Positions 17,598 through 24,901 of a stretch of 43,133 nt of DNA are shown piece by piece. How positions within the stretch are numbered: the stretch's first letter is position 1; every line of letters starts with the position of its first letter. Source of the stretch: Aquibium carbonis (GTDB lineage Bacteria; Pseudomonadota; Alphaproteobacteria; Rhizobiales; Rhizobiaceae); the NCBI RefSeq assembly GCF_003970795.1, contig NZ_RWKW01000007.1, positions 1-43,133 on the forward strand, in the 5' to 3' direction. A program made the translations under genes and the position numbers. The notes below the pieces were generated by a model. The model had not been told where the DNA came from. It searched no databases and worked only from the letters and a program-made list of their open reading frames with translations.

Positions 17598-18707
17598 ATG
17601 CCTGTCTATCCCCGCCTGACGCCGCTGGCAGCCGCCCTGCCCTCGACCGTGCCCTTCGTCGGACCAGAGGCCCAGGAGCGGAGCCGCGGCGCGCCGTTCC
17701 GTGCCCGCATCGGCGCCAACGAGAGCGGCTTTGGTCCGGCGCCTTCGGTGATCGCCGCCATGGCGGACGCGGCCGGCGAGATGTGGAAATACTGCGACCC
17801 CGACAATTTCGACCTGAAAGCCGCGATCGCCGACCATCTCGGCATCGGCGCCTCCAACGTCGTGATCGGCGAAGGCATCGACGGGCTGCTGGGACTGGCG
17901 GTGCGCCTCCATGCGGGTCCGGGCGACACGGTGGTGACCTCGCTCGGCGCCTATCCCACCTTCAACTTCCATGTGGCAGGCTTTGGCGCGCGCCTCGTCA
18001 CCGTCCCCTATCGCGACGACCGGGAAGACCTGCAGGGCCTCGTCGACGCGGTGAAGCGCGAGGCTGCGCAGGTGGTTTATCTCTCCAACCCCGACAACCC
18101 GATGGGCACGTGGTGGGAGGCGTCGGAGATCGAGGCCTTCGTCGCCTCGATCCCCGCGACGACGCTGATCCTGCTCGACGAGGCCTATGGCGAGACAGGA
18201 CCGGCGTCAGCGCAGCCGCGGATCGACCTGTCGCGGCCCAACCTCGTGCGACTTCGCACCTTCTCGAAGGCCTATGGCCTGGCCGGCCTGCGCTGCGGCT
18301 ATGCCTTCGGCGACGCCGAGGTGATTCGCGGCTTCGAGAAGGTTCGCAACCACTATGGCATCAACAGGATGGCGCAGGTGGCCGGTCGGGCAGCGCTGGC
18401 CGACCAGGCCTATCTGCACGACGTCGTGGCCCGCGTCGCCGCCGGGCGCGAGCGCATCGCCGGGATAGCCCGCGACAACGGGCTGTCGCCGATCACCTCC
18501 GCGACCAACTTCGTGACGATCGACTGCGGCGGCGACGGCGCCTTTGCGTTGAAGGTTCTGCAGGAGACGCTGGCGCGCGACGTCTTCATCCGCAAGCCGA
18601 TGGCGCCCGGCCTCGACCGCTGCATCCGCGTCTCGGTCGGCCTCGATCACGAGTTGGACATGTTTGCGGAGGCGTTGCCCAAGGCGTTGGCGGCGGCAAG
18701 GGCGTAG
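17598..18707 (+). CDS. PLP-dependent aminotransferase, HisC-like
   Basis: This is a fold-type I aminotransferase of 369 residues related to histidinol-phosphate aminotransferase. Key parts are the substrate-end loop IGANESGFGPAPS (38-50), the YLSNPDNPMGT cofactor-ring segment (161-171), the LLDEAYGE aspartate (192-199), the Schiff-base lysine K224 in TFSKAYGLAGLRCGY, and the phosphate/carboxylate arginine in CIRVSVG near the C-terminus. It stands alone, not with other his genes, so it may be a second HisC-type or broad aromatic-amino-acid aminotransferase rather than the biosynthetic HisC. It converges with the pYEATS gene, ending 18 bp from it. Confidence 0.9.
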   Translation: MPVYPRLTPLAAALPSTVPFVGPEAQERSRGAPFRARIGANESGFGPAPSVIAAMADAAGEMWKYCDPDNFDLKAAIADHLGIGASNVVIGEGIDGLLGLAVRLHAGPGDTVVTSLGAYPTFNFHVAGFGARLVTVPYRDDREDLQGLVDAVKREAAQVVYLSNPDNPMGTWWEASEIEAFVASIPATTLILLDEAYGETGPASAQPRIDLSRPNLVRLRTFSKAYGLAGLRCGYAFGDAEVIRGFEKVRNHYGINRMAQVAGRAALADQAYLHDVVARVAAGRERIAGIARDNGLSPITSATNFVTIDCGGDGAFALKVLQETLARDVFIRKPMAPGLDRCIRVSVGLDHELDMFAEALPKALAAARA

Positions 18708-18725
18708 GCTGAACTCGCAGGAGGG

Positions 18726-19094
18726 TCAGGACGCCTGCCGGAAGACCGACTGTGGGGTTCGCTCTATTTCGGAGCCGTAGGTAAGCGGGTGAACGAACTC
18801 ATACTTCTGGCCGCTCTTGTCCTCGACGATAACCTTGACCGTGAAAATCCCCCAGGTCCAGATTGCCAGGCTACAATTCGGATTGCGGATGGAACGAGAT
18901 ATGGTTCGGACGGGCTGATCGAATGTCTGGTGGAGGTGGTAGGTCGCGCTATTGACGAAGAGCACGTCGTTCCCGTCGAGATAGATGTGCACCTTGTACA
19001 ACGGGCTCTTTCCAGGCTGCGCGCGCATTTCGGGCGCCCCGGAAGGGTCATAAGGGTTCTTCAGGCTGTCCTTGACCACGATGTTCAGACCCAT
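18726..19094 (-). CDS. Stand-alone prokaryotic YEATS (pYEATS) domain protein
   Basis: This 122-residue protein is essentially one YEATS-like immunoglobulin fold. It shows the family pattern in order: an opening strand YKVHIYLDG, then YHLHQTFDQPVR (matching the eukaryotic LHPSF..P.R core), then WTWGIFTVKVIVED (matching GWGEF and the following strand), then YEFVHPLTY. Eukaryotic YEATS domains read acylated lysine. From memory, prokaryotic ones are predicted sensor domains in bacterial conflict systems; the ligand is unknown. ATG 19094 is preferred over 19127 because GGAG sits seven bases before it. It lies downstream of a three-TM protein gene on the same strand, in DNA of lower GC than its neighbours, suggesting acquisition as a unit. 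Confidence 0.75.
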   Translation of the reverse strand: MGLNIVVKDSLKNPYDPSGAPEMRAQPGKSPLYKVHIYLDGNDVLFVNSATYHLHQTFDQPVRTISRSIRNPNCSLAIWTWGIFTVKVIVEDKSGQKYEFVHPLTYGSEIERTPQSVFRQAS

Positions 19095-19224
19095 GACCTC
19101 TCTCCATGCTTGCCGCTCGCTCCCCACGCACGATCAGCCATCTCCAAGATAGTCCCGGCTGGCGGGAACTCCAAGCGCGTTCGAAAGACGTCAGGCCGGA
19201 TCGAACAATTCCCTTCGTACGCCG

Positions 19225-19782
19225 CTAGGTTCCTGGCTCCGGGGCTGGCCGCGGTGCGACCTGAGGCGCGGCTTCGGGCGCCGCGCCGCCTTGCGCATCC
19301 GCTCCGCCGTTCTTCTGCTCGGGCGCGCCGCCCTGAAGAGCGGTTCCCGATGGCTGCGTGGTATCGCTCGCGCCGCCGGTGCGGGCGACGGTCTCGCCGA
19401 AATAGTAGCCGATGATGACGCCGATGATACCACTGAGAGAACCCGTGACCGCCTGCAAAGCCTTGTTCATGTCCTCCACATTGGTGCCGGCCACCCAGAG
19501 AGCATAGGCAACCGAGAAGAGAAAGACCAGCATCACGATGAGCGCCAACAAGTGACGGAAATCGTTCACCAGCTTCGCAAACAGTTCGGCGAACACGAAT
19601 CGGATCGGCCGTTCCGCGATGCCGCCCTGCGAAGGCGGCTTGAAATCCGCCTGCGGCCGGAATCGGCCCCATCCGGCGATCCAACTCGCCCATTGGACCA
19701 GCCCCATGAACACGACGAAGGTGAGGAGGAGAAGAATGACCTCCTGTCGATGCGCTTTCAGGAAAACAAAAAATCCGCTCAT
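19225..19782 (-). CDS. Three-TM membrane protein, partner of the pYEATS gene
   Basis: No known family was recognised for this 185-residue protein. It has TM helices at about 15-38, 78-98 and 109-131. The last contains the glycine-rich GIIGVIIGYYFGE ending, a motif common to small membrane proteins of predicted immune and effector systems. Residues 135-185 are a disordered tail rich in Ala, Pro, Gly and Gln. The region between TM1 and TM2 is short and charged. ATG 19782 overlaps the stop of an upstream small frame in an ATGA arrangement and has GGAG eight bases upstream. With the pYEATS gene 130 bp downstream on the same strand, it probably forms a two-gene membrane-sensor unit. Confidence 0.72.
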   Translation of the reverse strand: MSGFFVFLKAHRQEVILLLLTFVVFMGLVQWASWIAGWGRFRPQADFKPPSQGGIAERPIRFVFAELFAKLVNDFRHLLALIVMLVFLFSVAYALWVAGTNVEDMNKALQAVTGSLSGIIGVIIGYYFGETVARTGGASDTTQPSGTALQGGAPEQKNGGADAQGGAAPEAAPQVAPRPAPEPGT

Positions 19783-20009
19783 ACGGATGACTCCGGACGA
19801 TAATGTCGACGATACTTACATGCTTTTGCGGAAGATACCAGTTCATTGAGAGTTTTAAGGTCGCAGTAAAGCGACTCGACTAGAGATGCGCAGTATTCAC
19901 GTTGGGCGCAATCAGACAGGCGGCGAGAGCCGAAGCGGCGCAGGCAACCGTTCGCCGCCGGGAAGTCGGCAACACCCTCTTGAATGAAACGGCCGTTCGT
20001 TTTATTCAT
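19779..20009 (-). CDS. Possible small Cys-containing ORF coupled to the 3TM gene
   Basis: This is an open frame whose stop overlaps the start of the 3TM gene as ATGA. Its last 45 codons (CAQREYC, SLYCDLKTLNELVSSAKACKY) read like a helical, cysteine-bearing protein and share the low GC of the island. The start is unclear: ATG 20009 has no ribosome binding site and falls inside the TetR promoter region, so a shorter form or a truncated remnant is equally likely. Confidence 0.3.
   Translation of the reverse strand: MNKTNGRFIQEGVADFPAANGCLRRFGSRRLSDCAQREYCASLVESLYCDLKTLNELVSSAKACKYRRHYRPESSV
19987..20002. promoter_or_regulatory. Candidate TetR operator before the liu regulator
   Basis: AAACGGCCGTTCGTTT is an inverted repeat AAACG-N6-CGTTT with the palindrome AACGGCCGTT nested in it, and is flanked by AATGAA/TTCATT. 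It lies 30 bp before the predicted regulator start, as expected of a self-regulating TetR protein. Confidence 0.55.
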
Positions 20010-20031
20010 TTGGCCCAGGAGGAACCAACCC

Positions 20032-20673
20032 CTGGCACGCACGACCGGATCGTTTGGCGAGAAGACCGAGGCGGCGCTGCGCGAGGCGGCGGTGGAGCTG
20101 ATCGCGCGGCACGGCTACGAGGCCGTGTCGATGCGGCGGCTGGCGGCGGCGATCGGGGTGCAGGCGGCGGCGCTCTACAATTATTTCCCGACCAAGGAAG
20201 ACCTGCTGTTCACGCTGATGCGCGAGCACATGGAAGGTCTGATCGCCGCCTGGAACGCCGCCGATCCCGGCGGCCCGCCACGCGAGCGGCTGGCCGCCTT
20301 CGTGGAGAACCACATCGTCTTCCACGTCGAGCGGCGCCACGCGACCCATGTGTCCAACATGGAGCTCAGGAGCCTGGCGCCCGAGCGGCTGACGGCGATG
20401 CTGCGCCTGCGATCGGCCTACGAGAAGGTGTTGCGCCAGATCCTGCGCGAGGGCGCGGCGGCGGGCGACTTCGCCGTCGAGGACGCGACGCTGACGGCCA
20501 TGGCGATCATCCAGATGATCACCGGCGTCATCGTGTGGTTCCGGCCGGACGAGCGGCTGTCGGTCGAGGAGGTCGCCGCCACCTACCACGCCATGACCAT
20601 GCGCCTCGTCGGCGCACAACCGATGCGCCGGCGAGGCGCTGCGAACCAGCCCAGGGAGAGGCTCGATGTATGA
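20032..20673 (+). CDS. TetR-family regulator of the liu locus, apparent CTG start
   Basis: This is a TetR/AcrR repressor of 213 residues. The HTH covers about residues 10-57: [48 protein letters not shown] contains the recognition helix and the YNYFPTKE turn (longer than usual to quote but easily found at 20068-20211). The C-terminal ligand domain ends near [16 protein letters not shown] perfect AGGAGG (20017-20022) lies nine bases before CTG 20032, and the family normally begins (M)ARTTGS, so CTG appears to replace ATG. ATG 19984 is in frame but would put the operator inside the gene. The stop overlaps liuA by 8 bp; the regulator probably represses leucine catabolism genes in response to an acyl-CoA. 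Confidence 0.85.
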   Translation: MARTTGSFGEKTEAALREAAVELIARHGYEAVSMRRLAAAIGVQAAALYNYFPTKEDLLFTLMREHMEGLIAAWNAADPGGPPRERLAAFVENHIVFHVERRHATHVSNMELRSLAPERLTAMLRLRSAYEKVLRQILREGAAAGDFAVEDATLTAMAIIQMITGVIVWFRPDERLSVEEVAATYHAMTMRLVGAQPMRRRGAANQPRERLDV

Positions 20674-21826
20674 CCATGTGATGGATTTCGGCCTCGGCGA
20701 GGACGTCGCCGCCCTGCGCGAGACGGTGCGCCGCTTCGCCCAGGAGCGGATCGCGCCGATCGCCGCCGAGATCGACCGCTCGAACGAGTTTCCCGCAGGG
20801 CTTTGGGCGGAACTCGGCGCGCTCGGCCTGCTCGGCGTCACGGCCGATCCCGACTTCGGCGGCTCGGGCATGGGCTATCTCGCCCATGTCGTGGCGGTGG
20901 AGGAGATCAGCCGCGCCTCGGCCTCGGTCGGGCTCTCCTACGGCGCGCATTCCAATCTCTGCGTCAACCAGATCAACCGCTGGGGCACCGCGGAGCAGAA
21001 GGCGACATATCTGCCGGCGCTCTGTTCCGGCGCGGCGGTCGGCGCACTGGCCATGTCCGAACCCGGCTCGGGCTCGGACGTGGTGTCGATGCGGCTGAAG
21101 GCGGAGAAGAAGAACGACCGCTTCGTGCTCAACGGTTCGAAGATGTGGATCACCAACGGGCCCGACGCCGACACGCTGGTGGTCTACGCCAAGACCGATC
21201 CCGACCGGGGTTCGCGCGGAATCACCGCCTTTCTGGTCGAGAAGGGCTTTGCGGGCTTTTCGGTGGCGCAGAAGCTCGACAAGCTCGGCATGCGCGGGTC
21301 GAACACCGGCGAGCTGGTTTTCCAGGACGTGGAGGTGCCGTTCGACAACGTGCTGGGGGAAGAAGGCCGCGGCGTCGAGATCCTGATGTCGGGGCTCGAC
21401 TACGAGCGCGTGGTGCTGGCCGGCGGGCCGCTCGGCATCATGGCCGCCTGCCTCGACGTCGTCATGCCCTACGTCCACGAGCGCAGGCAGTTCGGCCAGG
21501 CGATCGGCGAATTCCAGCTGGTGCAGGGCAAGCTCGCCGATCTCTACACGACGATGAACGCCTGCCGGGCCTATGTCTACGCGGTGGCATCCGCCTGCGA
21601 TCGGGGCGAAACGACCCGCAAGGACGCCGCCGGCTGCATTCTCTACGCCTCCGAAAAGGCGACGCTGGCGGCGTTGGACGCCATCCAGCTGCTCGGCGGC
21701 AACGGCTACATCAACGATTATCCCGCCGGCCGCCTGCTGCGCGACGCCAAGCTTTACGAAATCGGCGCCGGCACGAGCGAAATCCGGCGCTGGCTGATCG
21801 GGCGGGAGATGATGGCGGAGGGGTGA
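20666..21826 (+). CDS. liuA: Isovaleryl-CoA dehydrogenase
   Basis: This FAD enzyme oxidises isovaleryl-CoA to 3-methylcrotonyl-CoA in leucine degradation and hands electrons to ETF. The 386-residue product has the acyl-CoA dehydrogenase order: N-terminal helices, the signature [12 protein letters not shown] (128-139), [15 protein letters not shown] (161-175), the catalytic glutamate at E247 in [15 protein letters not shown] (position specific to isovaleryl-CoA dehydrogenases), and IQLLGGNGY plus [12 protein letters not shown] near the end. ATG 20666 overlaps the regulator stop. The next gene is a toxin-antitoxin pair rather than liuB, an unusual break. The matching electron acceptor, ETF-QO, is at 39338-41053. 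Confidence 0.95.
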   Translation: MYDHVMDFGLGEDVAALRETVRRFAQERIAPIAAEIDRSNEFPAGLWAELGALGLLGVTADPDFGGSGMGYLAHVVAVEEISRASASVGLSYGAHSNLCVNQINRWGTAEQKATYLPALCSGAAVGALAMSEPGSGSDVVSMRLKAEKKNDRFVLNGSKMWITNGPDADTLVVYAKTDPDRGSRGITAFLVEKGFAGFSVAQKLDKLGMRGSNTGELVFQDVEVPFDNVLGEEGRGVEILMSGLDYERVVLAGGPLGIMAACLDVVMPYVHERRQFGQAIGEFQLVQGKLADLYTTMNACRAYVYAVASACDRGETTRKDAAGCILYASEKATLAALDAIQLLGGNGYINDYPAGRLLRDAKLYEIGAGTSEIRRWLIGREMMAEG

Positions 21827-21965
21827 GAGGCGAGGTGGATGGCCCCGAGGCGGCGATCTGGCCTTCGTGCGATGGACGTCGGCCCAGACTGTCAGGAGAG
21901 CCGTCAATTGCCAGAAAGCACTATATCTGCCACTTTAGGATCGAACCGGGGCAGAAGGGGTCGCC

Positions 21966-22352
21966 ATGTCGACGTCAGGATTCGCCGAGGAACCTCGCCG
22001 CTTCGAGGCCGAAGAGACCGGCCTGCGGTCGGTCGATTACGTGCGGCTGAAGATCGACAGTGCCGGGCGCATCCTGATCCCTGCGGAGATGCGGGCCGCG
22101 ATGATGATCAAGCCGGGAGACACCGTCACGGCGCGCGTCGAGGATGGCGAGTTCCGGATCGTCTCGCCGGACGTGGCGCTGAAGCGCGTCCAGGCTTTCG
22201 CGCGCAAGTGGAAGGCCGAGCATCCGGACGAGCCGAGCGTCGTCGACGAGTTGATCGCCGAGCGGCGGGAAGAAGCGCGGCGGGAGGACGAGCGCTACGA
22301 TCGCCTTGCCAAAGAGGGGCGCGGGCCAGTTCCAGCCCGGTCCCGCACGTGA
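21966..22352 (+). CDS. AbrB/MazE-type antitoxin
   Basis: This is a type II antitoxin of 128 residues. An AbrB swapped-hairpin DNA-binding domain spans about 24-70 (LKIDSAGRILIPAEMRAAMMIKPGD). It is followed by a long charged helix, EELIA-like, rich in Arg and Glu (about 85-120), which would wrap the toxin. It overlaps the PIN gene by 4 bp (GTGA), the standard VapBC arrangement. An AT-rich stretch at 21905-21945 immediately upstream probably holds the promoter, which such antitoxins repress themselves. Confidence 0.87.
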   Translation: MSTSGFAEEPRRFEAEETGLRSVDYVRLKIDSAGRILIPAEMRAAMMIKPGDTVTARVEDGEFRIVSPDVALKRVQAFARKWKAEHPDEPSVVDELIAERREEARREDERYDRLAKEGRGPVPARSRT

Positions 22353-22732
22353 CGGCGGTCGTCATCGACGCATCGGTCCTTCTTGCGATCATCCGTGACG
22401 AGATTGGCGCAGCAGCGGCCAGCGCCCGCATCCCGGGAGCCTTGATGTCGACAGTCAACGCAAGCGAAGCGCTCATGCGGGGCGTCGAGAAGGGCATTCC
22501 GCTCGGCCTGATGCGGGAGTTTCTCGCGGCGCAGGAAGTGCGGATGGTTCCATTCGACGACGAACTCGCGGTGAGCGCCGCCTTGTTGCGCCCATCCACC
22601 AAACGGGCCGGCCTCTCCTTCGCCGACCGCGCCTGCATCGCCACCGCCATCCGCCTGAACGCCACTGTCGTTACCGCCGACCGTATCTGGGCCGACCTCG
22701 ACCTGCCCTGCCCCGTCGAACTCATCCGCTAG
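22349..22732 (+). CDS. PIN-domain (VapC-type) ribonuclease toxin
   Basis: This is a PIN-fold RNase toxin of 127 residues whose GTG start overlaps the antitoxin stop. The four-acid metal site is complete: D7 (VVIDAS), E40 (NASEA), D93 (FADRACIA) and D111 (VTADRIW). VapC toxins cleave tRNA or rRNA; the target here is unknown. The gene ends 10 bp before liuB, so readthrough from the toxin-antitoxin operon into liuB is likely unless a promoter lies within the toxin gene. Confidence 0.9.
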   Translation: MTAVVIDASVLLAIIRDEIGAAAASARIPGALMSTVNASEALMRGVEKGIPLGLMREFLAAQEVRMVPFDDELAVSAALLRPSTKRAGLSFADRACIATAIRLNATVVTADRIWADLDLPCPVELIR

Positions 22733-22742
22733 GATCCCCGCC

Positions 22743-24350
22743 ATGCCCGTCCTGCGCACGTCCCTCTCCGTTACCTCCGACGCCTTCCGCGCCAATGCGG
22801 AGCGCATGCGCGGGCTCGTTTCCGACCTCGCCGACAAGGCCGCCATCGTCGAGCGGGGCGGGCCGGAGGAGGCGCGCCAGCGCCATGTGTCGCGCGGCAA
22901 GCTGTTGCCCCGCGAGCGGCTGGCGCAACTGCTCGACACCGGTTCGCCCTTTCTCGAGATCGGCCAGTTCGCGGCCTGGGACATGTACGGCGGCGACATC
23001 TCGTCGGCCGGCATGATCGCCGGCGTCGGCCGGGTGGAGGGCCGCGAGGTGATGGTGGTGGTCAACGACGCCACGGTGAAGGGCGGCACCTACTATCCGA
23101 TGACGGTGAAGAAGCATCTTCGCGCGCAGGAGATCGCAGCCGAGAACAACCTGCCCTGCGTCTACCTCGTCGATTCCGGCGGCGCCAACCTGCCCAACCA
23201 GGACCAGGTGTTTCCCGATCGCGAGCATTTCGGCCGCATCTTCTACAACCAGGCCAACATGTCGGCCGCCGGCATCGCCCAGATCGCCTGCGTAATGGGC
23301 TCGTGCACGGCGGGCGGCGCCTACGTGCCGGCGATGGCCGACGAATCCATCATGGTGAGGAACCAGGCGACGATCTTCCTCGGCGGGCCGCCGCTGGTGA
23401 AGGCGGCGACCGGCGAGGAGGTCTCGGCCGAGGATCTCGGCGGCGCGGACGTGCACACGCGGCTGTCGGGGGTGGCCGACCATTACGCCCAGAACGACGA
23501 GCATGCGCTGGCGATCACGCGCCGCATCGTCGCTTCGCTCAACTGGGTGAAGCCCCAATCGCTGCAGTTGCAGGCGCCGCGACCGCCGCTGCACGACCCG
23601 GCCGAGCTCCACGGCCTGATCCCCGCCGACACGCGCCAGCCCTATGACGTGCGCGAAGTGATCGCACGCGTGGTCGACGGCTCGGAGTTCGACGAGTTCA
23701 AGGCGAATTACGGCACCACCCTGGTGACGGGCTTTGCCCACCTGCACGGCATGCCGGTCGGCATCATCGCCAACAACGGCGTTCTGTTTTCCGAAAGCGC
23801 GCAGAAGGGCGCGCATTTCATCGAGCTGTGCTGCCAGCGAAAGATCCCGCTGATCTTCCTGCAAAACATCACCGGCTTCATGGTCGGCCGCAAATACGAA
23901 GCCGGCGGCATCGCCAAGGACGGCGCCAAGCTGGTGACGGCGGTTGCCACCGCCCGGGTGCCGAAGCTCACCGTGATCATCGGCGGCTCGTTCGGCGCGG
24001 GCAATTACGGCATGTGCGGGCGGGCCTATTCGCCGCGGTTCCTGTGGATGTGGCCGAACGCGCGCATTTCGGTGATGGGCGGCGAGCAGGCCGCCACCGT
24101 GCTCGCCATCGTCAAGCGCGAGGGCATCGAGCGCAAGGGCAGCGCCTGGTCGGCCGACGAGGAGGCGGCGTTCCGCCAGCCGATCCTCGACCAGTTCGAG
24201 CGCGAGGGCCACCCGCTCTATTCCTCCGCCCGGCTCTGGGACGACGGCATCATCGACCCGGCCCGGACCCGCGAGGTGCTGGCGCTGTCGCTCTCGGCGG
24301 CGTTGAACCGGGAGGTCGAGGACACCAAGTTCGGCCTGTTCAGGATGTAG
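22743..24350 (+). CDS. liuB: Methylcrotonyl-CoA carboxylase, carboxyltransferase (beta) subunit
   Basis: This subunit transfers CO2 from carboxybiotin to 3-methylcrotonyl-CoA, giving 3-methylglutaconyl-CoA. The 535 residues cover the two crotonase-fold halves. The N-terminal part has [19 protein letters not shown] and [11 protein letters not shown] (acyl-CoA site). The C-terminal part has [32 protein letters not shown] and [15 protein letters not shown] with [17 protein letters not shown] (carboxybiotin site). These are typical of MCC rather than propionyl-CoA carboxylase. Its partner liuD lies 6 kb away, separated by unrelated genes, while normally the two are close. Confidence 0.96.
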   Translation: MPVLRTSLSVTSDAFRANAERMRGLVSDLADKAAIVERGGPEEARQRHVSRGKLLPRERLAQLLDTGSPFLEIGQFAAWDMYGGDISSAGMIAGVGRVEGREVMVVVNDATVKGGTYYPMTVKKHLRAQEIAAENNLPCVYLVDSGGANLPNQDQVFPDREHFGRIFYNQANMSAAGIAQIACVMGSCTAGGAYVPAMADESIMVRNQATIFLGGPPLVKAATGEEVSAEDLGGADVHTRLSGVADHYAQNDEHALAITRRIVASLNWVKPQSLQLQAPRPPLHDPAELHGLIPADTRQPYDVREVIARVVDGSEFDEFKANYGTTLVTGFAHLHGMPVGIIANNGVLFSESAQKGAHFIELCCQRKIPLIFLQNITGFMVGRKYEAGGIAKDGAKLVTAVATARVPKLTVIIGGSFGAGNYGMCGRAYSPRFLWMWPNARISVMGGEQAATVLAIVKREGIERKGSAWSADEEAAFRQPILDQFEREGHPLYSSARLWDDGIIDPARTREVLALSLSAALNREVEDTKFGLFRM

Positions 24351-24381
24351 GAGCGCGCGGTCCAGGCCGGCTGGAGGACGC

Positions 24382-24750
24382 ATGACCAGACACCGGATCT
24401 ATACGATGAGCTTCGCCAGCGTGTATCCGCACTACGTCGCGAAAGCGGAGAAGAAGGGCCGTACCAAGGAGGAGGTCGACCGGATCATCGCCTGGCTGAC
24501 GGGCTACGATCGCGACGGTCTCCAGACCGTGATGGATGCGAAGACCGATTTCGAGACGTTCTTTGCCGAGGCGCCGGCTCTCAACCCGACCCGGTCCATG
24601 GTCAAGGGCGTCGTCTGCGGCGTGCGCGTCGAGGACGTGGAGGAACCGCTGATGCGCGAGATCCGCATCCTCGACAAGCTGGTCGACGAACTGGCGCGCG
24701 GCAAGGCGATGGACAAGATCCTGCGGACCCCGGAGCGCGGCGCGGATTGA
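24382..24750 (+). CDS. DUF2200 domain protein
   Basis: This is a 122-residue member of the highly conserved, uncharacterised DUF2200 family. The sequence follows the family almost throughout: [23 protein letters not shown] at the start, [19 protein letters not shown], then [18 protein letters not shown] and [18 protein letters not shown] at the end. It is cytoplasmic, with no signal or TM segment. GGAGG lies shortly before ATG 24382. It starts 31 bp after liuB and is probably co-transcribed with it. The role is unknown. Confidence 0.9.
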   Translation: MTRHRIYTMSFASVYPHYVAKAEKKGRTKEEVDRIIAWLTGYDRDGLQTVMDAKTDFETFFAEAPALNPTRSMVKGVVCGVRVEDVEEPLMREIRILDKLVDELARGKAMDKILRTPERGAD

Positions 24751-24836
24751 TCTCGCGCCGGGCGCCGGCGAGGCCGGGCCGGAGATGTGAAGGCCCAGCC
24801 GCGGCCTTGCCACTCGCCGGGCGCCAGAACGGCGAA

Positions 24837-24857
24837 GGCCCGGCGCTGGGCCGGGCC
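24837..24857 (-). terminator. Hairpin downstream of the tandem-barrel OMP gene
   Basis: Perfect 8-bp arms GGCCCGGC/GCCGGGCC with a 5-bp loop lie 45 bp beyond the OMP stop on the minus strand, followed there by TTCG. The site is also between two convergent genes. The T-run is poor, hence moderate confidence. Confidence 0.5.
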
Positions 24858-24901
24858 TCGATGCTCGATGCGGCGCGAAATTGCGTCGCGCGATGGCTCG
24901 A

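Noticed and set aside
19984-20031. ATG 19984 as start of the TetR regulator
   Set aside because: It lacks a ribosome binding site, would place the operator in the coding region and adds residues absent from the family; kept only as an alternative.
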